Below are positions 40,506-48,930 of a stretch of DNA of 64,000 nucleotides, piece by piece. The stretch is from Thalassovita litoralis. Its GTDB lineage: Bacteria > Pseudomonadota > Alphaproteobacteria > Rhodobacterales > Rhodobacteraceae. A model generated the notes under the pieces. It was not told where the DNA came from. It searched no databases and saw only the letters and a program-made list of their open reading frames with translations. The position numbers and the translations under genes were made by a program. Numbering within the stretch: position 1 is the stretch's first letter; each line of letters starts with the position of its first letter. The stretch is from the NCBI RefSeq assembly GCF_900182725.1, contig NZ_FXTO01000002.1, positions 124,001 to 188,000 of the forward strand, in the 5' to 3' direction.

Positions 40506-42746
40506 TCAAGTCAGCAACGGGAATTGCCCAGCCAGCGGCAATGTGCGGGCGCGTTTTCCCGTCAGGTCGAACAGTGCATTGGCCAGTGCCGGTTTCGACG
40601 GCGGCGTTCCCGGTTCGCCAATCCCGGAAATATGCGGCTTGTTTTGCAGGATACGGGTTTCGATCCGTGGGGTGTTGTGCAGCCGCAGGGCATCGTAGTC
40701 GGGGAAATTCTGCTGTTCTGCCGCCCCGTTCTCAAAGGTGATCTGCCCATGAACCGCGGCGGACAATCCGTAAATCAGTGCGCTTTCCATCTGGGCCTGA
40801 ATAATCGCGGGGTCCAGCGCCACGCCAACATCCGCCGCGATCCATGCGTTCGCGATACGGATCGTGCCGTTTTCATCCAAGACCTCGATGACTTCCGCCA
40901 CGGGCGTGCCGAAGGACCATGTATAGGCCACGCCGCGCCCCACACCATCAGGGGTTTTTCCCGTCCAGCCAGACATGTCGCGCACTGCTTCCAGCGTGGC
41001 GGCGGAATGAGGATCTTCGTCACGCATCATATCCAGCCGGAATTCCAGCGGATCGCGCCCGGCGGCATGGGCCAGTTCGTCGATGAAACTGTCATGCAGG
41101 AAGCCGTTGTAGGACGCCCCGACCGAGCGCCAGAACCCCACGGGCAAATCCAGATCGGCTACATAGCCCCGAATGCGGTAATTGGGGATGCGGTAGGGTT
41201 GATCGAACGCCCCTTCGACCAGCGCCTTGTCCGGGCCACCCATCGGCAGGCCCAGCATCCGCCCCCCGGCCTGCACGGTTGTGGATTGGGTGGCAATCTG
41301 CCCGTCCAGCAGCACAGCCTTGCCGTCCTTGACCGCGCCACGGAACCGCGCCACCGCGCCGGGGCGATAGAAATCGTGGGTCATGTCCTGTTCGCGTGAC
41401 CAGGTTAGCTGCACCGGGGTTCCCTTCATCTGAACCGCCAGACGGGTGGTATATTGGGCATAGTCCACCTCGCCCCGCCGCCCGAAACCGCCGCCCAAAA
41501 GCGTGGTGTGGACGGTCACGGCATCCGGCGACAGCCCGGCGATTTTGGCGCATTTTTTCTGTAGAACGATGGGGGATTGATTGCCCGCCCAGACGGTCAG
41601 GCTGTTGTCCTCGTACAGGGCGGTGGCGTTCATTGGCTCCATCGTGGCGTGGGCCAGATAGGGCAGGCGATATTCGGCGGTGATTTCTGTGGCCCCGGCA
41701 GGCAGGGTTTCGGCATCGCCATCGTCGCGCATGGTGGAATTGGCCCCGGCGTCAAAGGCGCGGTCCAGTGCGGCGTCAATTGCGGCCATGCTGGCGGGGT
41801 GGGGGGATGGTCCCCAATCCACCTGTACCGCATCGGCGGCCTGCATCGCCAGCCATGTGTTGCGGGCAACCACGGCAATGCCGTCACCCAGATCATAAAC
41901 CGCTTCGACCCCCGGCATGGTTTTGGCTGCGCCGGCGTCAAAGCCCCGCATTGCGCCGCCCAAATAGGGATTCAGCCGCAGGGCGGCGAATTTCATGCCC
42001 GGCACGCGAATGTCGATCCCGAATGTCGCGGTCCCGGTGGATTTTTCCACCATGTCCACGCGCGGCACGGAACGGCCCAGTTGTTTCCACGCGGACCGGG
42101 GGCGCAGCGCCACCTGCGGCGGATCAAATTGCGCGGCTTCCGGGGCCAGATCGACATAGCTGATCCGCGTCCCGTCCGGGGCGATCACATGGCCGCTTTC
42201 CGTGCGCAGGCGATCCGGCGCAATGCCCAGACGTGCCGCGGCCGCCAGTTTCAGCGCCTCGCGGGCGCTGGCCCCGGCGTGGCGCATTTTTTCATACGCA
42301 TCAACAACCGAGGTGGACCCGCCCGTGATCTGCACCGACAGCAATTTGCCCGCCTGACCAATGGCCCCGGCCAGATCATGCTGGAAATCGCTCATGGCGT
42401 ATTCCTTGAAGGGCAGTGCGCTGGCCAGAACGGCCTGATTGAAATAGGCCTGAGCGGGCGGGCCGTGGCGGGTGGTGATGTCCGCCATGTCGATATCCAG
42501 TTCTTCGGCCACCAGTGCCGCCAGCGTGGTATGAACGCCCTGACCCATTTCGGCGCGGGGGGTGATGATGCTGACCCCATTGCCGTCAATCAGCACATAA
42601 GGGTTCAAAACCGCCTGACCTGTGCCGGGTTTCAGCGGGTTGGGCGGGGTTTCACGGATTTTATAGACGCCAAAAGCCACCCCGCCGACGATCGCGGCGG
42701 ACCCGATCAGAAAGCTGCGGCGGGCAATTTTTTTGAGGCTGGTCAT
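40506..42746 (-). CDS. Molybdenum hydroxylase large subunit (IorB type)
   Basis: 746 aa catalytic subunit of the xanthine-oxidase family, with molybdenum cytosine dinucleotide cofactor expected. Nearest in layout to isoquinoline 1-oxidoreductase beta: a Tat-type N-terminus KKIARRSFLIGSAAIVGG and AEMGQGVHTTLAALVAEELD at the cofactor region, TTLLGGGFGRRGEVDY, and GEPGTPPSKPALANAL with the general-base glutamate near the end. It pairs with the [2Fe-2S] subunit encoded 3 bases upstream. Substrate (an N-heterocycle or aldehyde) is unknown. Confidence 0.9.
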   Translation of the reverse strand: MTSLKKIARRSFLIGSAAIVGGVAFGVYKIRETPPNPLKPGTGQAVLNPYVLIDGNGVSIITPRAEMGQGVHTTLAALVAEELDIDMADITTRHGPPAQAYFNQAVLASALPFKEYAMSDFQHDLAGAIGQAGKLLSVQITGGSTSVVDAYEKMRHAGASAREALKLAAAARLGIAPDRLRTESGHVIAPDGTRISYVDLAPEAAQFDPPQVALRPRSAWKQLGRSVPRVDMVEKSTGTATFGIDIRVPGMKFAALRLNPYLGGAMRGFDAGAAKTMPGVEAVYDLGDGIAVVARNTWLAMQAADAVQVDWGPSPHPASMAAIDAALDRAFDAGANSTMRDDGDAETLPAGATEITAEYRLPYLAHATMEPMNATALYEDNSLTVWAGNQSPIVLQKKCAKIAGLSPDAVTVHTTLLGGGFGRRGEVDYAQYTTRLAVQMKGTPVQLTWSREQDMTHDFYRPGAVARFRGAVKDGKAVLLDGQIATQSTTVQAGGRMLGLPMGGPDKALVEGAFDQPYRIPNYRIRGYVADLDLPVGFWRSVGASYNGFLHDSFIDELAHAAGRDPLEFRLDMMRDEDPHSAATLEAVRDMSGWTGKTPDGVGRGVAYTWSFGTPVAEVIEVLDENGTIRIANAWIAADVGVALDPAIIQAQMESALIYGLSAAVHGQITFENGAAEQQNFPDYDALRLHNTPRIETRILQNKPHISGIGEPGTPPSKPALANALFDLTGKRARTLPLAGQFPLLT

Positions 42747-42749
42747 GGG

Positions 42750-43211
42750 TTAACCCTCTATCATTTTGGCAGCGTCATGGATGGCGGCGCGGATACGGGG
42801 ATAGGTGCCGCAGCGGCACAGGTTACCCTGCATGGCCTCGTCAATTTCGGTATCCGACGGGGCAGGGTTCGCAGCCAGAAGCGCCGCCGCCTGTATGATC
42901 TGCCCGGACTGGCAATAGCCGCATTGGGCGACCTGATGTTTCACCCACGCTGTTTGCAGGGCGTGCATCTGGGCCGGGGTTCCCAACCCTTCGATCGTGG
43001 TGATGCCCCCCCAGACATCGGACAGGGCGACTTGGCAGGATCGTACCGCTTCGCCGTCAATCTGGACGGTGCAAGCCCCACAGGCGGCGACGCCGCAGCC
43101 GTATTTGGTGCCGGTCAGGCCCAGTTCGTCACGCAGTACCCACAGCAGGGGAACATCGTCGGGCAAATCGACGCTGTGGGTGGTTCCATTCACGTTTAAC
43201 AGGGCTGGCAT
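42750..43211 (-). CDS. [2Fe-2S] subunit of the molybdenum hydroxylase (IorA type)
   Basis: 153 aa electron-transfer subunit. Plant-type ferredoxin cluster ligands C39, C44, C47 and C59, and the second helical-domain cluster ligands C97, C100, C132 and C134 (CGYC, CRC). It passes electrons from the molybdenum centre. GGAGG six bases before ATG 43211. Directly upstream and divergent is a TetR regulator with palindromic DNA between. Confidence 0.93.
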   Translation of the reverse strand: MPALLNVNGTTHSVDLPDDVPLLWVLRDELGLTGTKYGCGVAACGACTVQIDGEAVRSCQVALSDVWGGITTIEGLGTPAQMHALQTAWVKHQVAQCGYCQSGQIIQAAALLAANPAPSDTEIDEAMQGNLCRCGTYPRIRAAIHDAAKMIEG

Positions 43212-43238
43212 GGGGGCCTCCGGCTCTTAATAAGGTTT

Positions 43239-43278
43239 CTGACAAAATGGGCGAAATGTGTCAGTGTGTCAATTGACA
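43239..43278. promoter_or_regulatory. Operator-like repeats between iorA-type gene and tetR
   Basis: The perfect 12-bp palindrome TGTCAATTGACA lies at 43267-43278, and an inverted pair CTGACA (43239-43244)/TGTCAG (43259-43264) next to it shares the TGTCA half-site. TTGACA can also be a -35 box on either strand. Position between a TetR gene and its divergent neighbour makes this the likely TetR operator. Confidence 0.55.
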
Positions 43279-43308
43279 TTTTGATTAAATTCTGTCAGGT
43301 CGTCAGGA

Positions 43309-43911
43309 ATGCAGGCAAATACACACCCCATCTCATGCGACGATCCAAAGCAGCAGGCCATTCTGGCCTCGGCTTTTGACGCGTTTCGCCAATATGGTTT
43401 CAAGCGCACCTCGATGGAGGATATTGCCAAGGGGGCGGGCATGTCCCGTGCCGCGCTGTATCTGCATTACCGCAATAAAGAGGATATTTTTAGGTCGCTG
43501 ACCGAGGGGTATTACGATCTGGCGGTGGCGCAGGTGTCCGAGGCGCTGAGCCGCGATCTGCCCCCGGCAATGGCGCTGCAACTGGCGTTTGAAACGCAGG
43601 CTGGCCCTGTGTTCGAGGCGCTGTTGTCATCGCCCCACGGACAGGAATTGCTGGATACGAAAATTGCCCACGGTGCAGATCAGGCCGCCTTGGGCGAGGC
43701 CCGGCTGTCGGCGGTTTATGCGACATGGCTGGAACGTCAGGCCGGGGCTGGGGCGGTGTCGCTGGCGGCATCGGATGGCGATGCACAGGCGCTGGCCGCC
43801 ACTATGTTGGCGGCCCTGCATGGGGTGAAAACCAACCTGACCGATATGCGCGATTATCGCGGCGCGGTGGTGCGATTGGCCCGGCTGTTTGGCCGGGCGC
43901 TTGGGAGATAG
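43309..43911 (+). CDS. TetR-family transcriptional regulator
   Basis: 200 aa. The N-terminal helix-turn-helix is clear: ILASAFDAFRQYGFKRTSMEDIAKGAGMSR followed by ALYLHYRNKEDIF (residues about 15-63). The C-terminal ligand domain is variable as usual. It is divergent from the molybdenum hydroxylase genes with 97 bases between, so it probably represses them and itself, with the hydroxylase substrate or a relative as inducer (inference). Confidence 0.9.
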   Translation: MQANTHPISCDDPKQQAILASAFDAFRQYGFKRTSMEDIAKGAGMSRAALYLHYRNKEDIFRSLTEGYYDLAVAQVSEALSRDLPPAMALQLAFETQAGPVFEALLSSPHGQELLDTKIAHGADQAALGEARLSAVYATWLERQAGAGAVSLAASDGDAQALAATMLAALHGVKTNLTDMRDYRGAVVRLARLFGRALGR

Positions 43912-43914
43912 CCC

Positions 43915-44751
43915 CTACAGCCCGGTTCGCAGGTGCCATAGTTCGGGGAACAGTTCGACCTGTAGCATCCGCGACAGGTAGCTGGTGCCGCTGGTGCCGC
44001 CGGTGCCGCGCTTGAACCCGATCACGCGTTCGACGGTGGTCAGGTGATTAAAGCGCCAGCGTCGGAAATAATCCTCCAGGTCCACCAGCTTTTCGGCGAG
44101 TTCGTACAGTTCCCAATGGGTTTCAGGCGATTGGTAAACCGTGGTCCATGCCGCCATGACCTGTGGGTTGGCCTGATAGACGTCACCCAACGGGCGGGAC
44201 AGAACGGTTTCGGGCAGGGGTGCGACCTGTGCCAGATGATGCAGTGCGGTATCGTAAAGCGAGGGGCGGGCCAGTTCCTGTTCCAGTTGGCTCAGCAGAT
44301 CCGGGCGGTGGGCGTGGGGGCGTAACATGGCGGTGTTGCGGTTGCCCAGCATGAATTCAATCATCCGGTATTGCCACGATTGAAACCCGGAACTTTGCCC
44401 AAGGCTTTCGCGGAACCGCGTGTAATCCGAGGGCGTCATGGTGCGCAGCACGTCCCATGCGTTGTTCAACTGCTCGAAAATGCGGGCGACGCGGGACAGC
44501 ATTTTAAACGCGGGGCGGAAATCGCCCTGTTGCAGGGTGGCGCGGGCGGCGGTCAATTCGTGGATCGCCAGCCGCATCCACAGTTCCGAGGTCTGGTGCT
44601 GGATGATGAACAGCATTTCATCATGGGCATCTGACAGCGGGTGTTGCGCGGTCAGGATCGCGTCCAGCCCAAGGTAATCGGTATAGCTCATGCGGCCATC
44701 AAAGGCCATTTGAGCGCCGTCTTTGGCGGGGTCATATGCGGAATTGGTCAT
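43915..44751 (-). CDS. kynA: Tryptophan 2,3-dioxygenase
   Basis: Heme enzyme opening the indole ring of tryptophan to N-formylkynurenine (EC 1.13.11.11). 278 aa from ATG 44751, where the family N-terminus and an AGGACC site lie; earlier codons in frame are not family-like. Motifs: [12 protein letters not shown] with the distal His, [21 protein letters not shown], and [22 protein letters not shown] with the proximal heme His. kynU lies upstream on the same strand. A kynurenine formamidase gene is not in the window. Confidence 0.96.
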   Translation of the reverse strand: MTNSAYDPAKDGAQMAFDGRMSYTDYLGLDAILTAQHPLSDAHDEMLFIIQHQTSELWMRLAIHELTAARATLQQGDFRPAFKMLSRVARIFEQLNNAWDVLRTMTPSDYTRFRESLGQSSGFQSWQYRMIEFMLGNRNTAMLRPHAHRPDLLSQLEQELARPSLYDTALHHLAQVAPLPETVLSRPLGDVYQANPQVMAAWTTVYQSPETHWELYELAEKLVDLEDYFRRWRFNHLTTVERVIGFKRGTGGTSGTSYLSRMLQVELFPELWHLRTGL

Positions 44752-44800
44752 CGGTGGTCCTGTCTGATCAGCGGTGCACAGGTGGTAAGGCCTGCGCAAT

Positions 44801-44822
44801 GAGTATTTATAGCAAGATGAAA
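44801..44822 (+). repeat. Copy D of the 22-base intergenic motif
   Basis: GAGTATTT, three bases, GCAAGATGAAA, located between kynU and kynA but on the strand opposite to both. An ATG overlaps its first base, as in copy A; the short frame it opens runs into antisense of kynU. Confidence 0.75.
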
Positions 44823-44942
44823 GCGAGGGTGTTTTCGCTGCTCTGGCTTAGCTGTTCAGGCAAGAGGTCTGCGCATGGCGGCGCCAATAGGCTGCCCAGC
44901 CCGAAGGCTGGCACAGCGGGATATGGTCAGTATCAGGGTGCA

Positions 44943-46139
44943 TCAGGTGACAGCCTGACGGGTCATGTAATCGGGGTGATCCCACAATTTGTTGTCCATC
45001 ACGTCCTGTAGGATTTCGGCGGCGCGGATCACGTCCTGATCGTCGATATAGAGCGGGGTAAAGCCAAAGCGCATGATGTCCGGGGCGCGGAAATCGCCGA
45101 TCACGCCGCGGGCAATCAGGGCTTGCATGGCGGCGTATCCGTTTTCAAAGCGGAACGACACCTGACTGCCGCGTTCGCGAGGGTCGCGCGGGGTGGCCAG
45201 TTCCAGCATCGGGCAACGGCGCTCGACCTGTTCAATGAACAGCGCGGTCAGTTGCTGCGACCGGGCGCGGATCGTGGCCATGTCGGTTTCGTCCCAGACA
45301 TCCAGCGCCGATTCCAGCGCGGCCAAGGCCAGCACGGGCGGGGTGCCCACGCGCATCCGTTCAATCCCCGCGCCGGGGCGATAGCTTTGTTCAAACGCGA
45401 AAGGTGCATCATGCCCCAGCCAGCCGGACAGGGCCGGGCGCACGCGGTCCGCGTGGCGGGGGGCGACATAGATAAAGGCGGGCGCGCCGGGGCCACCGTT
45501 CAGGTATTTATAGGTACATCCCACCGCGAAATCGGCCTGACAGGCGGCCAGTTCCACCTGCGTGGCCCCGGCGGTATGGGCCAGATCCCAGACCGTAACC
45601 ACGCCATGCGCATGGGCCTTGGCGGTCAGGCGGTTCATGTCATGCAGGCGGCCGGTGCGATAATCCACCTCGGTGATCAGGGTCACGGCGATGTCGTCGG
45701 TGATGTTGGCTTCGATGTCTTCGGGGGTGACTACGCGCAGTTCATAGCCGCGATCCAGCGATCTGATCAGCCCTTCGGCCATATACAGGTCCGACGGAAA
45801 ATTGCCGCTGTCGGACAGGATCACCTTGCGGTCTGTGACGGCCAGATCCAGCGCCGAGGCCAGTGCTTGATAGACTTTGATCGACAGGGTGTCGCCCATG
45901 ACAACGCTGCCGGGTTCGGCCCCGATCAGCCGGGCAATACGGTCGCCCACGCGGGCGGGCTGGGCCATCCATCCGGCCTTGTTCCAGCCGGTGATCAGCA
46001 GTTCGCCCCATTCGTCACGCATCACCCGATCCATCCGGGCGGGGGCGTCCTTGGGCAGGGGGCCAAGCGAGTTCCCATCCAGATAGATCACCCCATCGGG
46101 AAGGTGGAACCGGGTTTTGGTGGCGGCGAAATCGGTCAT
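44943..46139 (-). CDS. kynU: Kynureninase
   Basis: PLP enzyme cleaving kynurenine to anthranilate and alanine (EC 3.7.1.3). 398 aa from ATG 46139 with AGGAGA upstream. YLDGNSLGPLP near the N-terminus, DLAHTAGA in the cofactor region and CTYKYLNGGPGAPAF with the PLP lysine are diagnostic. With kynA it gives most of the tryptophan-to-anthranilate route; the formamidase step is missing here. Confidence 0.96.
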   Translation of the reverse strand: MTDFAATKTRFHLPDGVIYLDGNSLGPLPKDAPARMDRVMRDEWGELLITGWNKAGWMAQPARVGDRIARLIGAEPGSVVMGDTLSIKVYQALASALDLAVTDRKVILSDSGNFPSDLYMAEGLIRSLDRGYELRVVTPEDIEANITDDIAVTLITEVDYRTGRLHDMNRLTAKAHAHGVVTVWDLAHTAGATQVELAACQADFAVGCTYKYLNGGPGAPAFIYVAPRHADRVRPALSGWLGHDAPFAFEQSYRPGAGIERMRVGTPPVLALAALESALDVWDETDMATIRARSQQLTALFIEQVERRCPMLELATPRDPRERGSQVSFRFENGYAAMQALIARGVIGDFRAPDIMRFGFTPLYIDDQDVIRAAEILQDVMDNKLWDHPDYMTRQAVT

Positions 46140-46236
46140 GGCGTGTCTCCTGTTGCAAGACACGCCATAACGGGTAAGGCAGTTCAGCGCCAACGATGGT
46201 TTTTGATCAACCCATCAGCGATTGTGATGGTGTGTA

Positions 46237-46989
46237 TCAAATCTGCCCGCCAGCGATTTTGATTTCTTGCCCGTTGGTGCTTTCGCAAATGGGATCACAC
46301 AGCCATAGCGCGGCGGCGGCCACCTCTTCGGGGGAGATCAGGCGCTTGTGGCGGTTCAGATCGACCATCATGGCGCGGGCTGCGTCATCGGAAACGCCGG
46401 TGCGGGCGGCGATGGCATCGGTGTTGCGGGTCACGATAGGGGTGTCCACATAGCCGGGGCAGATCGAATTGAAGGTATAAGGCCCGCCCATGAAATCCTC
46501 GGCGAAGGACCGGATCATGCCAATGACACCGTGTTTCGATGCGGCATAAGCCCCGGCCCCTGCGGACCCGCGCACACCTGCGATGGACGAAATCGCAATC
46601 ACGCGGCCCCAATCGGTAGTCAGCATGGACCGCATGGATTCGCGGACGGTGTAGAAACAGCCATCCAGATTGGTCGCCATGATTTTGCGCCAGAATTCGG
46701 TGTCGGTTTTGTGCAGTTTGCGGCCTTCGGCAATCCCGGCATTGGCGACACAAATCTGGATCGGGCCGCGTTCGGCCACGGCCTGATTGATCACCTGCGC
46801 CACGGCTTTATCGTCGGTCACATCCATGACGGCGGGGAACATGTTGTCTTCGGCGACGTCTTCCAGAACGGCCATGCGGCGGCCTGTGATCGTGACTTTC
46901 GCGCCTTTGGATGCCAGAGCGCGGGCGATGGCCAGACCGATGCCGGTGCCGCCGCCGGTGACAAGCGCGTGTTTGCCGTTCAAATCCAT
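46237..46989 (-). CDS. Short-chain dehydrogenase/reductase
   Basis: 250 aa classical SDR. Cofactor loop TGGGTGIGLA (residues 11-20), NAG, catalytic serine in ISSIAG and YAASK. Arg at the end of the second strand (TGRRM) may favour NADPH. GGAGG lies about seven bases before ATG 46989. It is upstream of kynU on the same strand with about 100 bases between, but no direct link with tryptophan breakdown is established. Substrate unknown. Confidence 0.88.
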   Translation of the reverse strand: MDLNGKHALVTGGGTGIGLAIARALASKGAKVTITGRRMAVLEDVAEDNMFPAVMDVTDDKAVAQVINQAVAERGPIQICVANAGIAEGRKLHKTDTEFWRKIMATNLDGCFYTVRESMRSMLTTDWGRVIAISSIAGVRGSAGAGAYAASKHGVIGMIRSFAEDFMGGPYTFNSICPGYVDTPIVTRNTDAIAARTGVSDDAARAMMVDLNRHKRLISPEEVAAAALWLCDPICESTNGQEIKIAGGQI

Positions 46990-47049
46990 TGGGTGTCCTC
47001 CTCGTTATCTCCCTGTTGGCACGATATGCGGGGGGCGGCAGATAGCAAG

Positions 47050-47078
47050 CCCCGCCGTCAGGTTATTTCAGGCGGGGG
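47050..47078. repeat. Inverted repeat between SDR and the MBL-fold gene
   Basis: CCCCGCC and GGCGGGG enclose a 14-base loop in the 168-base divergent region. It could be a regulator site or leader hairpin. Confidence 0.4.
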
Positions 47079-47157
47079 GTATTCAGCCGTATACAGGTGT
47101 CTTTACAAAGGTATTCATATCTGTGAATTTGTGTCCTGACTTTTAGGGAGGAGTTCC

Positions 47158-48108
47158 ATGTACCGTTTTCTGTGTGCCACCGCGCTTTGCGCTTTTGCGA
47201 CTGTCAGTTTCGCCAGCGAAGATATTGCCGATCAATATCCCCAGTCTGAACTGTATTCCAAACCCGTCGAGGTGATCCCGCATATCTTTTCCGCGATCGG
47301 GGCGACTGCGCCGCCGACCTATGAAAACAGCGGTCACAACAACAATCTGTCCTTTGTCGTAACGGGTGACGGGGTTGTGGTGGTCAATGGCGGGGCCTCG
47401 GCGCGGCTGGCAAAGGCGCTGCACGATGAAATCAAGGCGGTTACAGATCAGCCAGTGAAGCTGGTGATCAATGAAAACGGTCAGGGCCACGCGATTCTGG
47501 GCAATTCCTATTGGGCGGATCAGGGGGTTGATATCCTGATGCACGTCGATGCCGCGCATGAAGTGGCCGAAAATGGCGATTTCATCCTGCGCGGGATGCA
47601 GGGCTATAATAAGGACAAGGCTGAAGGCACGCGCATCGTGACGCCGACCATGACGTTCGAGGATGAATATGATTTCACGATGGGCGACGTGGAATTCAAG
47701 GTGCTGCATCTGGGACCGGCGCATGGGCCGGGGGATACACAGGTTTGGATTCCGCAGTGGAATTTCATGATTGCGGGCGACATTGCGTTCCACGAACGGA
47801 TGCCCCCGATTTTCGGGGATACCTGCACAAGCTGCTGGATCGAAACATGGGAACAGGGGCTGGAACCGCTGAACCCGACCTATGTGATTCCGGGGCATGG
47901 CCACCCGACCAATCTGGCGCAGGTGCGCCGCTATACCCGCGATTATCTGGTCGACCTGCGCGAAAAGATCCGCGCCCACATTGATGATGGCGGCGATCTG
48001 GCCGGGGCGTATTACGTGGATCAGTCGCGTTGGGCGCATCTGGATACGTTCGAGGAACTGGCCACCAAGAACGCGGGCCGCGTGTACGAGGAAATGGAGT
48101 GGGAATAA
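47158..48108 (+). CDS. Exported metallo-beta-lactamase-fold protein with altered metal motif
   Basis: 316 aa with a Sec-type signal peptide (cleavage near ASFAS, residues 19-20), so periplasmic. The fold is clear from VVVVNGGAS, LHLGPAHGPGDTQVWIP, MIAGDIAFHE and VIPGHGHPT. The second-half metal ligands H189, D208 and H247 are kept, but the HxHxDH motif that normally follows strand four is replaced by NENGQGHA (N107, Q109, H111, A112). A CTSC pair (C223/C226) is present. The substrate is unknown; it may bind one metal or have a non-hydrolytic role. GGAGGAG precedes the ATG. Confidence 0.85.
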   Translation: MYRFLCATALCAFATVSFASEDIADQYPQSELYSKPVEVIPHIFSAIGATAPPTYENSGHNNNLSFVVTGDGVVVVNGGASARLAKALHDEIKAVTDQPVKLVINENGQGHAILGNSYWADQGVDILMHVDAAHEVAENGDFILRGMQGYNKDKAEGTRIVTPTMTFEDEYDFTMGDVEFKVLHLGPAHGPGDTQVWIPQWNFMIAGDIAFHERMPPIFGDTCTSCWIETWEQGLEPLNPTYVIPGHGHPTNLAQVRRYTRDYLVDLREKIRAHIDDGGDLAGAYYVDQSRWAHLDTFEELATKNAGRVYEEMEWE

Positions 48109-48131
48109 ATCCTGCCCGTTCGGATGAACAG

Positions 48132-48158
48132 AATGGCTGCGTGATCGGCGCGGCCATT
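48132..48158 (+). terminator. Probable terminator after the MBL-fold gene
   Basis: AATGGCTGCG/CGCGGCCATT forms a 10-bp stem (one G-T pair) over a seven-base loop, followed by TTCTGATTGTTTT. Confidence 0.6.
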
Positions 48159-48352
48159 TTCTGATTGTTTTGCCGGACACCCAGCCGTGCCGCATAATAT
48201 TAATCTTACAATCAGGTTTTATTGAATGGCACCAAGATGCCGCGTGGAAACCGTAAGGTTACGGTGATAGGGTGCTGATCGGATCGGGTGTTCGGCTGGT
48301 GCCGGATGTGCCGGTTTCGCCCTGTAAAGACCAAGGGAATTGTGGTGTCGGA

Positions 48353-48805
48353 ATGTTGAAATGGATTGATATTCCTCCGGTGTGGTTGCTGCTGGCCGCT
48401 GTATTGGCGTGGGGGCAGGCACCCTATTACCCGCTTGGGCTGTCGTTCGGCGGGATCTGGGCGGATTTCCTTGGGGGGATTTTGGTGGGCGGCGGGGTGC
48501 TGCTGATGTTGCTGGCCGTCTATGAGATGCGCCAGAAACGCACCACCTTTGTGCCACACCGCGATGCCTCGACGATGGTGACATCGGGCATTTTTTCGCG
48601 GTCGCGTAATCCGATCTATCTGGGGGATGTGTTGGTTCTGGCGGGGCTGATCCTGCGGTTTGATGCTGTTTTGGCGCTGCCGTTGGTGCCGATATTGCTG
48701 TGGGTGCTGGAAAAACGTTTCGTCATCCCAGAAGAGAATCGTCTGAGGATCAAGTTTCGTGCTAATTTTGCCCGGTATTGCGAAAAGACGCGCCGTTGGA
48801 TTTGA
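48353..48805 (+). CDS. Isoprenylcysteine methyltransferase-like membrane protein
   Basis: 150 aa with about four hydrophobic helices. The C-terminal half has the ICMT/phospholipid-methyltransferase-like pattern TSGIFSRSRNPIYLGDVL and EENRLRIKFRANFARYCEKTRRWI, which binds S-adenosylmethionine in the superfamily. In bacteria the acceptor of such proteins is mostly unknown. I chose ATG 48353; 27 further codons upstream are open but look non-coding. Confidence 0.8.
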   Translation: MLKWIDIPPVWLLLAAVLAWGQAPYYPLGLSFGGIWADFLGGILVGGGVLLMLLAVYEMRQKRTTFVPHRDASTMVTSGIFSRSRNPIYLGDVLVLAGLILRFDAVLALPLVPILLWVLEKRFVIPEENRLRIKFRANFARYCEKTRRWI

Positions 48806-48853
48806 CAGCACGTTCGGTTCCGTGCATCTGGGGCGGGATCGACGCGAAATAAT

Positions 48854-48894
48854 ATTGCGCGCGCAATGAATAACATACTCCGAAAGTGTCGGAG
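48854..48894. promoter_or_regulatory. Palindrome and hairpin upstream of pntA
   Basis: ATTGCGCGCGCAAT (48854-48867) is a perfect 14-bp palindrome; CTCCGA (48878-48883) and TCGGAG (48889-48894) form a further stem. Both lie within 80 bases of the pntA start. They suggest regulator binding or a leader structure. Confidence 0.45.
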
Positions 48895-48930
48895 AAAAGG
48901 GGTTAACTGTTCTGAAGGGGGACAAAAAAG

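Noticed and set aside
41577-43199. 540-codon plus frame
   Set aside because: Antisense to the molybdenum hydroxylase genes, whose cofactor and cluster motifs are intact.
44799-45011. Small plus-strand frame starting MSIYSKMK in motif copy D
   Set aside because: The start lies within the repeated motif and the rest runs antisense into kynU, so it is unlikely to be a gene.
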